NCBI GenBank assembly: GCA_000493965.1 | Contig: AWNV01000081.1 | Location: 1-6,745 of the forward strand | Source of the DNA: Candidatus Aminicenans sakinawicola JGI OTU-1 | GTDB taxonomy: Bacteria > Acidobacteriota > Aminicenantia > Aminicenantales > Aminicenantaceae | Length of the DNA: 6,745 nt | Direction of reading: 5' to 3' | In this document: piece by piece, positions 5,056-6,745 of the stretch | How the letters are laid out: every line of letters begins with the position of its first letter | Numbering within the stretch: position 1 is the stretch's first letter | Translations under genes and position numbers: made by a program | Notes under the pieces: model-generated | Seen by the model: the letters and a program-made list of their open reading frames with translations, nothing else | What the model was told of the DNA's origin: nothing | Database searches by the model: none

Positions 5056-6480
5056 ATGATAGAGTTAAAAAAAATAAACGATTACACATGGGAAATTCCA
5101 AAACATGGTGATATGAACGTCCCATCAATTGTTTATGCCTCCTCAAAGCTTTTAGAGAGCATTAAAGGTGATCTGACACTTAAGCAGGCAAAGAATATGG
5201 CATGTTTAAGAGGCATCCAGAAGGCTGCCTATGTGATGCCTGATGCACATCAAGGTTACGGTTTTCCTATAGGAGGGGTAGCTGCCTTTGATCTGGAGGA
5301 AGGGATTATTTCCCCGGGTGGTGTGGGTTATGACATTAACTGCGGAGTTAGGTTATTAAAGACGGAGTATTTTGAAAAAGATGTCAGGAATAGGATACAG
5401 GCACTTGTAGATGGAATGTTCAGAGAAGTGCCGGCTGGCGTGGGTAAAGGAGGAATCACCAGGCTGAGTCGAAAGGTTCTACATGAGGTCTGTGCCAAAG
5501 GGGCCGAATGGGCTGTAGCAAAAGGCTATGGGATGAAGGAAGATTTACAGAGGACAGAAGAAAACGGGAGGATAATAAGTGCAGATCCAAGCTATCTTTC
5601 TTCAAGAGCTGTAGAAAGAGGCATTCCTCAACTGGGTACTTTAGGGGCTGGAAATCATTTTTTAGAGATACAGAAAGTAACTGAGATTTATGAGTCTCAG
5701 ACTGCAAAGGTTTTCGGGATACATTCAGAAGGTCAGATTTTAGTCATGATTCACTGCGGAAGCCGCGGATTAGGACATCAGGTGGCTTCGGATTATATCA
5801 GGCTTATGGAAAATAGGTATGGGACGAAGAATTTGCCGGACAGGCAATTGATAAATGCGCCTATACGTTCAGAGTTAGGACAGCAGTACTATAAAACAAT
5901 GAGTGCTGCAGTTAATTTTGCTTTTGCGAACAGACAGATGATTGCTCATTTGGTCAGAGAAGTTTTTGCAGGAGTCATGGGAAGTTCTAAGGGAATGGAT
6001 CAGGTCTATGATGTTTGCCATAATGTGGCTAAATTTGAGAAACATGTAATTAACGGCGAGGAGAAAGAAGTATGTATTCATAGGAAAGGAGCAACAAGAA
6101 GTTTTGGCCCAGGCCGGGAAGAAATTCCTGAGGTTTACCGGATTGTAGGGCAGCCAGTAATTATTCCAGGAAGTATGGGAACTTCGTCATATATTCTTGC
6201 TGGCACTTCAGAAGCTGAAAAAATGAGTTTTGCTTCCACAGCTCATGGCGCAGGCAGGGTTATTTCCAGGCGGGAAGCTTTACGTCGTTTTAGGGGAGAG
6301 AAGATTAAAAATGATTTAGAGGAAAAAGGAATCTTACTGAAATCCGTAAGTTGGAAAGGAGTAGCCGAAGAAGCCTCTCAGGCTTATAAGGATGTAAATG
6401 AAGTAGTTAGAGTTTCACATCAAGCTGGGATAGGGAGATTAATCGTTCGGGTTGCCCCTGTTGGGGTGATTAAAGGATAA
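5056..6480 (+). CDS. rtcB: RtcB tRNA-splicing/RNA-repair ligase
   Basis: RtcB joins RNA ends carrying 2',3'-cyclic phosphate or 3'-phosphate to 5'-OH ends, using GTP and Mn2+ through a histidine-GMP intermediate. At 474 residues it is the full-length archaeal/bacterial type. Metal-site residues are in place: Asp93 and Cys96 (GYDINCGVR), His201 in GAGNHFLEI (198-206), His233 in MIHCGSRG (231-238) and His322 in DVCHN (319-323). The guanylylated histidine is His397 in STAHGAGR (394-401). Asn200 and Glu204 of the nucleotide pocket and the penultimate Lys473 are also present. The N-terminal region has MPDAHQGYGFPIGGVAAF (61-78). GAGG (5048-5051), overlapping the archease stop, serves as ribosome site four bases before ATG. 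No RtcA, RtcR or damage-specific nuclease is nearby, so the window does not show whether the pair serves tRNA splicing-like events or repair. Confidence 0.97.
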   Translation: MIELKKINDYTWEIPKHGDMNVPSIVYASSKLLESIKGDLTLKQAKNMACLRGIQKAAYVMPDAHQGYGFPIGGVAAFDLEEGIISPGGVGYDINCGVRLLKTEYFEKDVRNRIQALVDGMFREVPAGVGKGGITRLSRKVLHEVCAKGAEWAVAKGYGMKEDLQRTEENGRIISADPSYLSSRAVERGIPQLGTLGAGNHFLEIQKVTEIYESQTAKVFGIHSEGQILVMIHCGSRGLGHQVASDYIRLMENRYGTKNLPDRQLINAPIRSELGQQYYKTMSAAVNFAFANRQMIAHLVREVFAGVMGSSKGMDQVYDVCHNVAKFEKHVINGEEKEVCIHRKGATRSFGPGREEIPEVYRIVGQPVIIPGSMGTSSYILAGTSEAEKMSFASTAHGAGRVISRREALRRFRGEKIKNDLEEKGILLKSVSWKGVAEEASQAYKDVNEVVRVSHQAGIGRLIVRVAPVGVIKG

Positions 6481-6499
6481 AACTCATGTTATGGAAAAG

Positions 6500-6528
6500 T
6501 TGACTTTCCCCTTTTCTCTTTTTATTTT
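6500..6528 (+). promoter_or_regulatory. Possible promoter for a short-leader or leaderless thyX-like gene
   Basis: TTGACT (6500-6505) and TATTTT (6523-6528) are exactly 17 bases apart. The expected start of transcription would fall near 6535, only about three bases before ATG 6538. No Shine-Dalgarno sequence precedes that ATG, which agrees with a leaderless message. The same stretch can form a weak GGAAA/TTTCC hairpin (6493-6509) followed by a pyrimidine-rich run, so it could instead help end the rtcB transcript. Confidence 0.35.
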
Positions 6529-6537
6529 ATTACAGCA

Positions 6538-6745
6538 ATGAAGGTTATATTATCCGGCTATAATGTTGATAGTACTGTTATTGAAGAACTGAAAAAAACC
6601 AGCCCGCCTCGTGATGATATAACTCCTGAAACACTTTCTGCTTCTTATGCACGTATTTCCCGGGATCCACGTTCTGTTGATGAGTTGCGGGCTGTTGCTA
6701 GAGCAGAGGTCCAAAGGGCAAGAAGGTCAAATCGGACCATCATTT
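6538..6745 (+). CDS. thyX: Probable flavin-dependent thymidylate synthase, N-terminal part (runs off the right edge)
   Basis: ATG 6538 opens a frame that stays open to the end of the window (69 whole codons). It begins MKVILSGYNVDS, continues DDITPETLSASYARISRDP and ends ARAEVQRARRSNRTII. The start MKVxLxGYNVD, the segment TPExxSAxYARISRDPRxVDELR and the run toward SNRxIIF resemble the long (about 500-residue) ThyX-type proteins of several uncultured and deltaproteobacterial lineages. In that family a GMGHxSVAEH-like segment follows, which would lie just past the edge. ThyX methylates dUMP to dTMP using methylenetetrahydrofolate, NADPH and FAD. The diagnostic RHRxxS-type motif is not reached, so the call rests on remembered family similarity. 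No in-frame start codon exists upstream as far as the rtcB stop. Confidence 0.7.
   Translation, partial: MKVILSGYNVDSTVIEELKKTSPPRDDITPETLSASYARISRDPRSVDELRAVARAEVQRARRSNRTII

Noticed and set aside
5456..6081. Two minus-strand frames inside rtcB (5456-5707 and 5875-6081)
   Set aside because: Both lie within rtcB, whose active-site residues span this region, and neither product has a recognisable motif.
1..6745. CRISPR array, tRNA, rRNA, complete insertion sequence or defence genes
   Set aside because: I saw no regularly spaced repeats, no tRNA-like T-arm or acceptor ends, no rRNA motifs, and no transposase or nuclease frame.

Overview
The window is an AT-rich piece of a bacterial chromosome with all genes on the + strand. 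It holds the end of one gene, two compact housekeeping gene clusters and the start of another gene. The cut-off C-terminus at the left edge ends like an outer-membrane beta-barrel, which points to a Gram-negative (diderm) cell. The PurA wording (ARYQGGHNAGHTVYVKGKK), the likely ThyX start, and the AmrS, archease and RtcB trio would fit an uncultured lineage such as Acidobacteriota/Aminicenantes or Omnitrophota. That placement is an impression from remembered family sequences, not a search result. TTG and GTG starts are common here (nadA, nth, archease).

Layout. Bases 1-145 are the last 47 codons of a probable porin. Bases 146-516 contain no gene, but 143-410 form a nested set of inverted repeats that folds on paper as a three-way junction. 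This is a candidate structured RNA or small mobile element, and it is the most unusual part of the window. The rest of that gap (411-516) is AT-rich and probably carries the purA promoter. Next come purA (IMP to adenylosuccinate), nadA (quinolinate synthase) and nth (endonuclease III). They are separated by only 35 and 2 bases and look like one transcript.

Bases 3452-3614 hold a good sigma70-type promoter and a 20-codon small ORF with a strong ribosome binding site. After it come the radical SAM enzyme amrS, archease and rtcB. amrS and archease overlap, and archease and rtcB are 6 bases apart, so they should be co-transcribed. Archease is the known activator of the RtcB RNA ligase, so these two form a functional RNA repair or splicing pair. 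The role of AmrS beside them is not established. A second promoter-like sequence lies after rtcB, only a few bases before a probable thyX (flavin-dependent thymidylate synthase), which runs off the right edge.

Most of the window is ordinary metabolism and RNA or DNA maintenance. The items worth following up are the structured element at 143-410, the small ORF at 3537-3599, and the AmrS/archease/RtcB coupling.
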